Positions 6,536 to 12,337 are shown, numbered from the stretch's first letter. The stretch is 12,337 bases of DNA from an uncultured Pelosinus sp. (GCA_900550105.1 URQW01000075.1:1-12337); one strand, 5' to 3'. The notes: a model not told the origin generated them from the sequence alone. A program made the numbers and translations.

Positions 6536-8212
6536 TCAAAGTTCGCTCCGAACCGCCCGCATAACCTCAGCTATCGTAGTGATTCCTTGCTTTGCCTTAC
6601 AAACTCCATCTTTTTTTATAGAAATAAATCCTTCTTGCCCCGCAATTTCAGACAATTCATCAACCGAAACGCCGCGGCTGATAGCCTCTCTGATGGTGCG
6701 GGAAAAAGGCAGGATTTCTTGAATTGCCAGCCGTCCTCGATAGCTACTGCGACCGCAGTGCGGACAGCCCCGACTCTTAAAAAAGTTTCTGTCTACCTCT
6801 CCCAAATTTTTTAAAAATTCCACTTCCGGTGAATGTGGTAATAAAGAAAAAGGTTCCTTACAGACAGGACACAATCGGCGCACTAAACGCTGTGCAACAA
6901 TACCAATTAGCGAAGCTGTCACTAAAAAGGGATCAATCCCCATATCAAGCAATCGTGTAACGGCCCCGACAGCGCTGCTGGCATGAAGTGTACTAAATAC
7001 AAGATGTCCAGTAAGAGCAGCTCTTACTGCAATGTTGGCTGTTTCCTTATCACGAATTTCGCCGACCATAATAATATTAGGATCCTGCCGTAAAATAGCT
7101 CTAAGGCCGGTAGCAAAAGTAATCCCGACTTTCTCATTTACTTGAACCTGATTCACTCCCGGCAAATGATATTCCACGGGATTTTCAATTGTAACAAGAT
7201 TCTCTTCTGGCTGATTGAGAATTTGCAAGGTCGCATAGAGGGTCGTGGTTTTTCCACTTCCTGTCGGGCCAGTCATTAAAAGTAAACCATGGGACTGACG
7301 ATACAGTCGTTCATATTTTTGTAAGTTTTGTTGTGATAACCCAAGTTTCTCTAAAGGCAACGGAACTGCCGCTTGATCCAAAATACGAATTACGATCTTC
7401 TCACCTTTAATCGTCGGCAAAGTAGCAAGCCGTAAATCAATCGACCGTCCGGCCTCGTTCATTTGAATTCTACCATCTTGCGGGCGACGTTTCTCGGCAA
7501 TATCCATATTACTCATAATTTTCAATCTCGCTATTAATGGTGCTTGCATGCTTAAAGGAAATGACAGTACTTCTTTCAAAATCCCATCAATGCGATATCT
7601 TACTCTGACCTTGTCAGCGAGAGTTTCAATATGAATATCGCTTGCTTCTTCCCGCACAGCCTGTTTTAACAGAGAAGCCACAATCGCAACAATCGGCGCA
7701 TCGCTAGCAGCTTGTACCTTCGGTATAGGTTGCGCCTCTTCCGCCTTAAGATCTTTTACTGCCTGATTCACCAGATCTTTTACGCCAAAAACCTGATGAA
7801 TCGCCTGCAATATTTCTTTTTCACTGGCAATAGCCGGACTTATCTCAAAGCCGGTAGCAAGATGCACATCTTCTAATGCTAAAAGATTACTTGGATCAGT
7901 CATAACAACCGTTAATCGATTCCCCGTTTTAGCAACCGCTAAAATTTTATAACGCTGAACTAAAGACCAAGGAATGAATCTGACGATAGCTGCATCAAGA
8001 TCTCGCTGCGCTAAAGGAATATACGGAACAGATAACTGCTTCGCTAAAATCGGCATAAGCTGTTCCTCTGTTAAAAACCCTTCTTTCACTAGAATTTGCC
8101 CTAATTTTTCTCCCGTGCTCTGTTGCTTGATTAATGCGTCTTCCAGATTATCTACTGTAATGAATCTTGCTGCAATCAGTAATTCGCCTAATCTCTGCCG
8201 CTGTTTAACCAT
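6536..8212 (-). CDS. pilB: PilB/GspE-family pilus assembly ATPase with MshEN domain
   Basis: This cytoplasmic hexameric ATPase powers pilus extension through PilC. The 558-residue product has an MshEN-type N-terminal domain with two related motifs: RLGELLIAARFITVDNLEDA at 7-26 and KLGQILVKEGFLTEEQLMPI at 36-55. Such domains bind cyclic di-GMP in MshE. The ATPase core follows with Walker A GPTGSGKT at 315-322, Asp box TIENPVEY at 341-348, Walker B IIMVGEIRD at 380-388 and His box TGHLVFSTLH at 401-410. The zinc tetracysteine is C448, C451, C483 and C486, typical of assembly rather than retraction ATPases. The ATG has a near-perfect ribosome binding site. It heads the pilus operon, 141 bases downstream of aroE. 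The order pilB-pilC-pseudopilins matches Bacillus comGA-comGB. Confidence 0.97.
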   Translation of the reverse strand: MVKQRQRLGELLIAARFITVDNLEDALIKQQSTGEKLGQILVKEGFLTEEQLMPILAKQLSVPYIPLAQRDLDAAIVRFIPWSLVQRYKILAVAKTGNRLTVVMTDPSNLLALEDVHLATGFEISPAIASEKEILQAIHQVFGVKDLVNQAVKDLKAEEAQPIPKVQAASDAPIVAIVASLLKQAVREEASDIHIETLADKVRVRYRIDGILKEVLSFPLSMQAPLIARLKIMSNMDIAEKRRPQDGRIQMNEAGRSIDLRLATLPTIKGEKIVIRILDQAAVPLPLEKLGLSQQNLQKYERLYRQSHGLLLMTGPTGSGKTTTLYATLQILNQPEENLVTIENPVEYHLPGVNQVQVNEKVGITFATGLRAILRQDPNIIMVGEIRDKETANIAVRAALTGHLVFSTLHASSAVGAVTRLLDMGIDPFLVTASLIGIVAQRLVRRLCPVCKEPFSLLPHSPEVEFLKNLGEVDRNFFKSRGCPHCGRSSYRGRLAIQEILPFSRTIREAISRGVSVDELSEIAGQEGFISIKKDGVCKAKQGITTIAEVMRAVRSEL

Positions 8213-8216
8213 TCTT

Positions 8217-8227
8217 TCACCTCCTCC
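8217..8227 (-). promoter_or_regulatory. Strong ribosome binding site of pilB
   Basis: The minus strand reads GGAGGAGGTGA ending four bases before the pilB ATG. It is close to a full complement of the 16S anti-Shine-Dalgarno sequence and is the strongest such site in the operon. This fixes the pilB start and suggests efficient translation of the first operon gene. Confidence 0.85.
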
Positions 8228-8300
8228 GGCAAAGCACAGTTGAAGTGAAACTACTTGGTAAATTGCTATGAACAGACGCTTTAATTACGACTCTTTAGAA

Positions 8301-8329
8301 GCCTTCGCGTTTCTTCGGCAAATCCCTGC
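8301..8329 (-). promoter_or_regulatory. Possible sigma-H-like promoter upstream of pilB
   Basis: On the minus strand GCAGGGATT (8329-8321), an 11-base spacer and CGCGAAGGC (8309-8301) lie in the aroE-pilB gap. They partly fit the Bacillus sigma-H consensus RnAGGAWWW, 11-12 bases, RnnGAATWW: the -35-like box has one mismatch, while the -10-like box keeps only GAA. The site would start a transcript about 80 bases before pilB. It is weak evidence, strengthened slightly by a similar GCAGGAAT box upstream of yqeG. Confidence 0.3.
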
Positions 8330-8353
8330 TGTTTTCAAAAAATAGTGACAAAT

Positions 8354-9208
8354 TTATAATGAAGCTTTGACTGCCTGGGCCGCAACGTCCATCATTTTTG
8401 ACCGCGGCGCTTCTTGTCCTGTCCAAATTTCAAAGGCCAACGCAGCCTGTTCTACCAACATGGCTAAACCGCCTAAAACAGGATAACCCTGTCCACGTGC
8501 TTTTTGCAAAAACAAAGTTTCTAAAGGATTATAAATCAAATCGCAGAAAAAAGTGTCGGTTTTGCATCGATTCCAAGCAAAAACAGGCTCTGCCTCAACC
8601 TGCGGCGACATCCCCATTGGCGTAGAATGGATAATTAGGTCAGCTTTACTTAGACTCTGTTCCCATTCGTTACTAGGCCAAGTCACCGTATTTACAGATC
8701 TGTTCAAAAAAAGATTGGCTAATTCATCAGCCTGCTCACGCCGTCGTGCAGCAATTGTTAAACATGCCACTTCTGGGGCTAAGGCGGCAGCTACAGCTCG
8801 AGCTGCTCCGCCGGCCCCTAACAACAGTGCATTTTTCCCAGCTAGAGAACATCCTTTTCCTTTTAAAGCAGCTAAAAAGCCCGGAGCGTCTGTATTATAG
8901 CCTGTGAGTACTCCTTCTTTTACTACGATTGTATTAACTGCGCCAATCTGCTTTGCCTGTTCATCAATTTCATCGAGATAAGCCATAATTTCTACTTTAT
9001 GGGGAACAGTTACATTCGCACCAACAAACCCCAGCGACTTTAGACCAGCAACAGCTTCAGAAAGATTGCCCGGCTGCACAGGTAACGGCACATAGACATA
9101 ATCGAGTCCACAAAATTCAAAAGCCGCATTATGAATCAGTGGCGAATACGAATGGCCTACAGGCCAACCAATCAAGCCGACTTTTTGTGTGATTCCTAAT
9201 ATTCTCAT
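8354..9208 (-). CDS. aroE: Shikimate dehydrogenase (NADP+)
   Basis: AroE reduces 3-dehydroshikimate to shikimate with NADPH, the fourth step of the shikimate pathway, in the cytosol. The 284-residue product has the substrate-binding GWPVGHSYSPLIHN at 14-27, the catalytic lysine in NVTVPHK (Lys71), and the partner aspartate in YNTDAPG (Asp107). A Rossmann dinucleotide loop GAGGAARAV is at 131-139, with an ARRREQ stretch after the second strand in place of the common NRT motif. GGLAMLVEQAALAFEIWTG near the C-terminus is a family hallmark. The ATG overlaps the stop of the preceding amidohydrolase by four bases (ATGA). It lies downstream of yqeG, as in the Bacillus yqeG-yqeH-aroE neighbourhood, and upstream of the pilus operon. 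Confidence 0.97.
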   Translation of the reverse strand: MRILGITQKVGLIGWPVGHSYSPLIHNAAFEFCGLDYVYVPLPVQPGNLSEAVAGLKSLGFVGANVTVPHKVEIMAYLDEIDEQAKQIGAVNTIVVKEGVLTGYNTDAPGFLAALKGKGCSLAGKNALLLGAGGAARAVAAALAPEVACLTIAARRREQADELANLFLNRSVNTVTWPSNEWEQSLSKADLIIHSTPMGMSPQVEAEPVFAWNRCKTDTFFCDLIYNPLETLFLQKARGQGYPVLGGLAMLVEQAALAFEIWTGQEAPRSKMMDVAAQAVKASL

Positions 9209-9999
9209 CGTTTTTCCACTCCCTCATATAACTCAGGGCGCCGATCTTGCAAAACAGTCATACTTGCTTCAGCCTGCAAAATCGCGGTCTGATCAACTTC
9301 ACCATAGAGAATCTGCTCTGTATCATCGCCTTCCGCTAAAATAGTTCCGTCAGGTCCGACAAGCAGCGAATGACCATAAAAGGGTTGTCCTTTATGCTGA
9401 CCTACACAATTCACAGCACAAATAAAAAGTTGATTTTCTACGGCCCGCGCCTGCGCCAAAACCTGCCAATTAGCACCTCGTATAGAAGGCCATTCCGCAG
9501 GAACAAAAATAACCGAAGCTCCCTTCAATTTCAAGGTGCGAAACATTTCGGGAAAGCGCAAATCATAACAAATAGCCACACCGACTTTCCAGTCTCCAAT
9601 GGAAAACAGGCAAAGTTTATCACCACTTTGAAAAAAACGGCTTTCCTTAAACAAAGAAAATAGATGTACTTTTTGATAGTCAGTCAAAGCCCCTTTACCA
9701 TTAAAAACAGGAATGTGGTTATATACCGCGCCATCGCGCCGATAGGCAATTGACCCACCGACTATCGTTATATTATATTGTTGCGCAATACGCTTTAACC
9801 CCCGCAAAGTCGGCCCATCCTCTTTCTCAGCAAAACTTTCTACCTGACGCAACGAATAACCGCTTGTCCACAATTCTGGCAAAACAATTACTTCAGCACC
9901 CGCTGCCGCCGCTTTTTCCGTTAATTGCAGCCCATGTTGCCGATTATGTTCAATGGCGCCGCTTTCTATATTCATTTGAATCATAGCAATTTTCATCAT
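9205..9999 (-). CDS. Carbon-nitrogen hydrolase (nitrilase family, omega-amidase-like)
   Basis: This is a cytosolic nitrilase-superfamily enzyme with a Glu-Lys-Cys catalytic triad. Numbering from the ATG at 9999-9997 gives about 264 residues, with Glu in VLPELW at residue 42, Lys in YQKVHLF at 110 and Cys in AICYDLRFPE at 144. The second glutamate in FKESRFF is also present. The KVHLF and CYDLRFPE forms resemble omega-amidases (YafV/Nit2 type), which hydrolyse alpha-ketoglutaramate-like amides, but other family members share them, so substrate is uncertain. A ribosome binding site GGGAG lies 5 bases before this ATG and 8 before a second adjacent ATG; a TTG four codons upstream lies within that site. 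The stop overlaps the aroE start, so the two are translationally coupled. Confidence 0.88.
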   Translation of the reverse strand: MMKIAMIQMNIESGAIEHNRQHGLQLTEKAAAAGAEVIVLPELWTSGYSLRQVESFAEKEDGPTLRGLKRIAQQYNITIVGGSIAYRRDGAVYNHIPVFNGKGALTDYQKVHLFSLFKESRFFQSGDKLCLFSIGDWKVGVAICYDLRFPEMFRTLKLKGASVIFVPAEWPSIRGANWQVLAQARAVENQLFICAVNCVGQHKGQPFYGHSLLVGPDGTILAEGDDTEQILYGEVDQTAILQAEASMTVLQDRRPELYEGVEKR

Positions 10000-10035
10000 T
10001 TCCACTCCCAATTTACGCTCTATAACTTTTCTTGC

Positions 10036-10542
10036 TCAATGCAGCATATTTTTGTGGCGAAGCCATGCCACCGTAATTTTTTCTAAAAAGCGTGTAATTT
10101 TTGTTCCCAAAAATTCGCGATTCGAAAGCGGCTTTACCCAAATGGTATGACAACCGCTTAAATTCCCACCTAAAATATCGGTGTAAAGCTGATCCCCCAT
10201 AACTGCCGTTTCCCGTGGCAACAACTTAAGTAATGCCAGGGCAGCCTTAAACCCCTTTAAAGAAGGTTTTAAAGCCTTAGAAACAAATAAGATCCCCTCA
10301 GTTGCAGCAATCATTTCTACACGGAAATTGCGGTTATTAGATAAAAGACAAATCTTGATTCCTGACTGTTGCAACTGTTGTAACCACTGTTTATAGGCAG
10401 AGGAAACCTCTTTCTCGCCCCAAGGAACCAAGGTATTATCAACATCAAGAATCAAACCTTTCAACTCATGCTTTGTAAAATAGTCAGCTTCAATATCTAA
10501 ACAGCGATAAGTCGCTATAGCCGGACATAAAAAACGTAGCAT
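10036..10542 (-). CDS. yqeG: YqeG-family HAD phosphatase (subfamily IIIA)
   Basis: This 168-residue protein matches the YqeG group of haloacid-dehalogenase phosphatases. The catalytic motif I is GLILDVDNTLVPWG with Asp33 as nucleophile and Asp35 as acid/base. Motif II is LLSNNRNFRV around 67-75, motif III lysine lies in LKPSLKGF (Lys92), and motif IV is GDQLYTDILGGN at 116-127. The substrate is not established for this family in bacteria; eukaryotic relatives act on phosphatidylglycerophosphate, so a role in lipid or sugar-phosphate metabolism is only a possibility. The ATG has a clear AAGGAG ribosome binding site 7 bases upstream. It is the first gene of the leftward run and is divergent from aroK. 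Its neighbourhood with aroE parallels that in Bacillus. Confidence 0.92.
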   Translation of the reverse strand: MLRFLCPAIATYRCLDIEADYFTKHELKGLILDVDNTLVPWGEKEVSSAYKQWLQQLQQSGIKICLLSNNRNFRVEMIAATEGILFVSKALKPSLKGFKAALALLKLLPRETAVMGDQLYTDILGGNLSGCHTIWVKPLSNREFLGTKITRFLEKITVAWLRHKNMLH

Positions 10543-10609
10543 ATTTTATCTCCTTACAAAAAATTCAGTTTGAAAAAATAACGTTACAAACTAGATTTTC
10601 TAAACAGTT

Positions 10610-10639
10610 AGATACTATTTTACCCGCCTTGATTCCTGC
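10610..10639 (-). promoter_or_regulatory. Possible sigma-H-like promoter upstream of yqeG
   Basis: On the minus strand GCAGGAATC (from 10639), a 12-base spacer and ATAGTATCT (10618-10610) resemble the sigma-H consensus RnAGGAWWW, 11-12 bases, RnnGAATWW. The -35-like box is good and the -10-like box has two mismatches. It lies about 70 bases before the yqeG start. No convincing sigma-A pair is visible for yqeG. Confidence 0.33.
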
Positions 10640-10701
10640 TTAACCGCAATAATTTTACAGCAAAAGCTTTACAAGCATTGAATCACAAATAAGTTTTTCT
10701 C

Positions 10702-10730
10702 TTGACAGTACCTAGTCCTTTTTCTATAAT
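10702..10730 (+). promoter_or_regulatory. Consensus sigma-A promoter of aroK
   Basis: A perfect -35 box TTGACA (10702-10707) and a perfect -10 box TATAAT (10725-10730) are separated by the optimal 17 bases. Transcription should begin near 10737, leaving a leader of about 38 bases before the aroK ATG. All twelve consensus bases match, so strong vegetative expression is expected unless it is repressed. Confidence 0.93.
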
Positions 10731-10763
10731 AACCACAACTATGATAGCAATAAAAACAACAGC

Positions 10764-10770
10764 GTGGTGA
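10764..10770 (+). promoter_or_regulatory. Ribosome binding site of aroK
   Basis: GTGGTGA ends four bases before the aroK ATG at 10775 and pairs with the 5' part of the anti-Shine-Dalgarno sequence through GGTGA. Its final TGA is also the stop codon of a nine-codon open frame beginning at 10741. Confidence 0.6.
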
Positions 10771-10774
10771 AACT

Positions 10775-11287
10775 ATGAATAACAAAAAAAAGAACATCAT
10801 CCTTATTGGTATGCCTGGTTCAGGTAAAACAGCTCTCGGCTGCACCTTAGCAGAAAAGCTGAATAAAGTTTTTTGGGATACAGATCATTATATCGAACAA
10901 AGAGAAAAAAGAACCATTCCAGAAATCTTTCAAGCAGGAGAAGCGGTCTTCCGTCAAATTGAAAGCCAAGCGATCTCATCGCTTTGCCGGCAGGACCTAC
11001 AGATTATTGCCACTGGCGGCGGCGTTGTAACGAAACAAGAAAATATGATTCTCTTACAAAAAGCAGGTATTATTTTTTATATTGACCGCCCGCTTGAAAT
11101 GATCTTAGCTTCAGCCGAAATGGGCCGTCGGCCACTTCTAGCAAAAGATCCAAAACATATTTATACTTTATACGAACAACGCAAACACTTATATGAAAAG
11201 TACTGCGACTATCGTATTGACAATTCTCATTCTCTAAATGAAGCTATATTGGCAATCGAAAAAATCTTAAAAGAAAACCATTTATAA
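10775..11287 (+). CDS. aroK: Shikimate kinase
   Basis: AroK phosphorylates shikimate at the 3-hydroxyl with ATP, the fifth step of the shikimate pathway, in the cytosol. The 170-residue product is of normal length. The Walker A loop GMPGSGKT is at 12-19, shikimate-binding DTD at 35-37, VFRQIE with the shikimate-contacting Arg60 at 58-63, the GGG loop at 81-83, and the lid segment MGRRPLL at 116-122. It is the only rightward gene in the window, divergent from yqeG and convergent with the sigK fragment, whose stop is only 6 bases away. Its own consensus sigma-A promoter lies upstream. With aroE and aroC nearby on the other strand, three shikimate enzymes are encoded within 12 kb. Confidence 0.96.
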   Translation: MNNKKKNIILIGMPGSGKTALGCTLAEKLNKVFWDTDHYIEQREKRTIPEIFQAGEAVFRQIESQAISSLCRQDLQIIATGGGVVTKQENMILLQKAGIIFYIDRPLEMILASAEMGRRPLLAKDPKHIYTLYEQRKHLYEKYCDYRIDNSHSLNEAILAIEKILKENHL

Positions 11288-11293
11288 ATTATT

Positions 11294-11662
11294 TCATTCT
11301 TTCAGTTGACTGCGGATCGCTTCAATGGCTTTCTTTTCAATTCTTGACACATAGCTGCGAGAAATCCCTAGAATTTTTGCAATATCTCGTTGCGTTTTCT
11401 TAGCCCCGCCGGGAACACCAAAGCGCATTTCCAGCACCCATTTTTCCCTGCCGCTGAGACGGGAAATTTCCTTACCTAAACGTTCCTGTTCACAGCGCGT
11501 TTCCACAGCATCAGCTACAACATCAGAAGAAGTTCCCAGCACATCAATCAAAGTAATTTCATTGCCTTCGCGATCAATTCCGATCGGATCATAGAGACTG
11601 ACTTCCGAGCGAGTCCGTTTTGTACTACGCAAATGCATTAGAATTTCATTTGCTATTCTCAT
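11294..11662 (-). CDS. sigK: 3' segment of interrupted sigK (C-terminal half of sporulation sigma factor SigK)
   Basis: The product is the C-terminal half of SigK, the late mother-cell sigma factor that transcribes spore coat and cortex genes. Recognisable parts are NEILMHLRSTKRTRSEVSLY (end of region 2.4 into region 3), DPIGIDREGNEITLIDVL, and region 4 with the helix-turn-helix TQRDIAKILGISRSYVSRIE. Regions 1.2 to most of 2.4 are missing. The apparent ATG (11662) lies in the neighbouring recombinase gene; authentic sigK sequence probably begins near NEIL at 11650. The junction falls at the same place as in the B. subtilis spoIVCB/spoIIIC split. The fragment is therefore probably not translated alone but joined to the 5' half after excision. 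It has no promoter or ribosome binding site of its own that I can see. Confidence 0.9.
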   Translation of the reverse strand: MRIANEILMHLRSTKRTRSEVSLYDPIGIDREGNEITLIDVLGTSSDVVADAVETRCEQERLGKEISRLSGREKWVLEMRFGVPGGAKKTQRDIAKILGISRSYVSRIEKKAIEAIRSQLKE

Positions 11663-11663
11663 C
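11640..11663 (-). other. Attachment (recombination) site of the skin-like element
   Basis: On the minus strand the pentamer AATGA (11650-11646) encodes the N-E junction of NEILMHLR in sigK and also contains the TGA stop of the recombinase. AATGA is the crossover repeat reported for the B. subtilis skin element, as I recall. A five-base inverted repeat (AGAAT at 11659-11655, ATTCT at 11644-11640) surrounds it with a 10-base spacer, as expected for a two-fold serine recombinase site. The partner site should lie at the far end of the element. Confidence 0.65.
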
Positions 11664-12337
11664 TAGCGGCTCCAAAGTATTCTCATCAGAACCAAATAAA
11701 TAGACATGAACATTCTCGCCGTCCCAAACCACCTTTTTCACAAAGGTGCGTAGGGCGGCGCGTTTTTGTTCAACGCTCATATCGTCCATCGTATCCTTGA
11801 AAGTTCCTAGCATCTGACGGATAAGATCAAACTCAATATTAGAAAGAGCATGATTGGCTGTGAGACTCTCCATTTCAGCAATGCGGCTTTTCATCACCTC
11901 ACCCTTGTTGTGTAGCTCATCAATTTGTTTCATAATATATCCTTCGGCTGGTGTACCCGCTGCTTTAGAAAGTGACGATACTAGCGCAGCAATCTCTTTT
12001 TCATTGTCCGCAAGTACAACGCGCAGACGATCTAAATTATCGTCATATTCCGCGCGACTCCCTTCCAATTGTTTTTTAGCAAGTTCAAGCTGACGGATAA
12101 ATTCTGAACTATCTGCACCAAGTCGTTTTATTTCTTCACACACAACTCGATCAAGCATATTTCCATTGGCGTTCTTCATCTGGCAGACATGAGAACGGCT
12201 TTTTTCTTTCATAGCACAAAGATAAGAGTAAATAAATTCGCCCTGCGCATCCTTCCGTTTACTCAATTTAGGACGCATATAGTCCCCACAAGTACAAAAT
12301 AAAAGACCGGAAAGAAGTGCAACATTGCTTCTCGGTT
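11646..12337 (-). CDS. Large serine recombinase, C-terminal part (runs off right edge)
   Basis: This is the C-terminal 229 codons of a large serine recombinase, open to the right edge. After a segment PRSNVALLSGLLFCTCGDYM comes a zinc-ribbon region with a Cys-x-Cys pair in FCTCGDY and further cysteines in YLCAM and HVCQM. The NANGNMLDRVV stretch typical of these enzymes is next, followed by a long predicted coiled coil (about 12110-11860) that controls integration versus excision. The end is the conserved basic RAALRTFVKKVVWDGENVHVYLFG. The catalytic serine domain lies outside the window. It reads in the same direction as sigK and ends in the sigK junction, so it is very probably the SpoIVCA-type recombinase that excises this element in the mother cell. 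A prophage integrase that happened to target sigK is the alternative. Confidence 0.9.
   Translation of the reverse strand, partial: PRSNVALLSGLLFCTCGDYMRPKLSKRKDAQGEFIYSYLCAMKEKSRSHVCQMKNANGNMLDRVVCEEIKRLGADSSEFIRQLELAKKQLEGSRAEYDDNLDRLRVVLADNEKEIAALVSSLSKAAGTPAEGYIMKQIDELHNKGEVMKSRIAEMESLTANHALSNIEFDLIRQMLGTFKDTMDDMSVEQKRAALRTFVKKVVWDGENVHVYLFGSDENTLEPLDENSK
11646..12337. mobile_element. Left end of a skin-like element inserted in sigK
   Basis: The element begins at the AATGA core in sigK and continues beyond the right edge. The visible part is entirely the recombinase gene. Its size and cargo cannot be seen. The call rests on the interrupted sigK plus an abutting site-specific recombinase. 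Confidence 0.82.
11654..11687. repeat. 10-bp direct repeat next to the attachment core
   Basis: TATTCTCATC occurs at 11654-11663 and again at 11678-11687, 24 bases apart and just inside the element. It encodes the DENT and DENS repeats at the recombinase C-terminus. It could be an arm-type binding site or a trace of local duplication. Confidence 0.6.

Noticed and set aside
7748..7784. Repeated AGATCTTTTAC, 24 bases apart, inside pilB
   Set aside because: It encodes a repeated VKDL in the linker between the MshEN part and the ATPase core; no DNA-level role is apparent.
8213..8353. Cyclic di-GMP riboswitch in the pilB leader
   Set aside because: I looked because the operon may be c-di-GMP controlled, but I do not see the conserved GEMM tetraloop, receptor or binding-core sequences in this 141-base gap.
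11294..11662. A free-standing short sigma factor gene
   Set aside because: Its apparent start is in the recombinase coding region, it lacks sigma region 2 core-binding and most -10 recognition residues, and the break matches the known sigK split.

Overview
This window looks like chromosomal DNA from an endospore-forming member of the Bacillota. It carries part of the mother-cell sporulation sigma factor gene sigK next to a large serine recombinase, a yqeG-aroE neighbourhood as in Bacillus/Clostridia, and good AGGAGG-type ribosome binding sites. A PilM-PilN-PilO inner-membrane module, typical of diderm-style type IV pili, suggests a sporulating diderm such as the Sporomusa/Pelosinus group (Negativicutes). 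That placement is inference only.

Layout. Nearly everything from 1 to 10542 reads leftward (minus strand). In transcription order from the right: yqeG (HAD phosphatase), a nitrilase-family amidohydrolase and aroE (shikimate dehydrogenase). Then comes a long type IV pilus or DNA-uptake operon: pilB ATPase, pilC platform, four prepilin-like genes in the order H-I-J-K (GspH, PilV/GspI, PilW/GspJ, PilX/GspK-like), comFB, pilM, pilN and pilO. aroC (chorismate synthase) follows and runs off the left edge. Most pilus genes overlap or are spaced by a few bases, so they are very probably co-transcribed. The pilus operon is embedded between shikimate-pathway genes, and shikimate kinase (aroK) is divergent at 10775 behind a textbook sigma-A promoter. 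The pilus order resembles Bacillus comG (ATPase, platform, minor pilins), with a Gram-negative-type pilMNO set and a comFB gene appended. No major pilin, pilT, pilD, pilP or pilQ is in the window.

The right end (11294-12337) is the most striking part. The C-terminal half of sigK, lacking most of region 2, abuts the C-terminal part of a large serine recombinase. Its last codons and stop overlap an AATGA pentamer at the expected sigK junction. This is the signature of a skin-like developmental excision element, whose far end and the N-terminal half of sigK should lie to the right of the window. The recombinase sits at the 3' side of sigK, which as I recall is opposite to Bacillus subtilis skin.

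How the genes work together: aroE, aroK and aroC catalyse three shikimate-pathway steps. PilB, which has an MshEN-like N-terminus, powers assembly on PilC. The H-I-J-K pseudopilins probably form the initiating tip, PilM-N-O form the alignment complex, and ComFB is a candidate cyclic-dinucleotide-linked regulator. SigK would be made only after the element excises in the mother cell.
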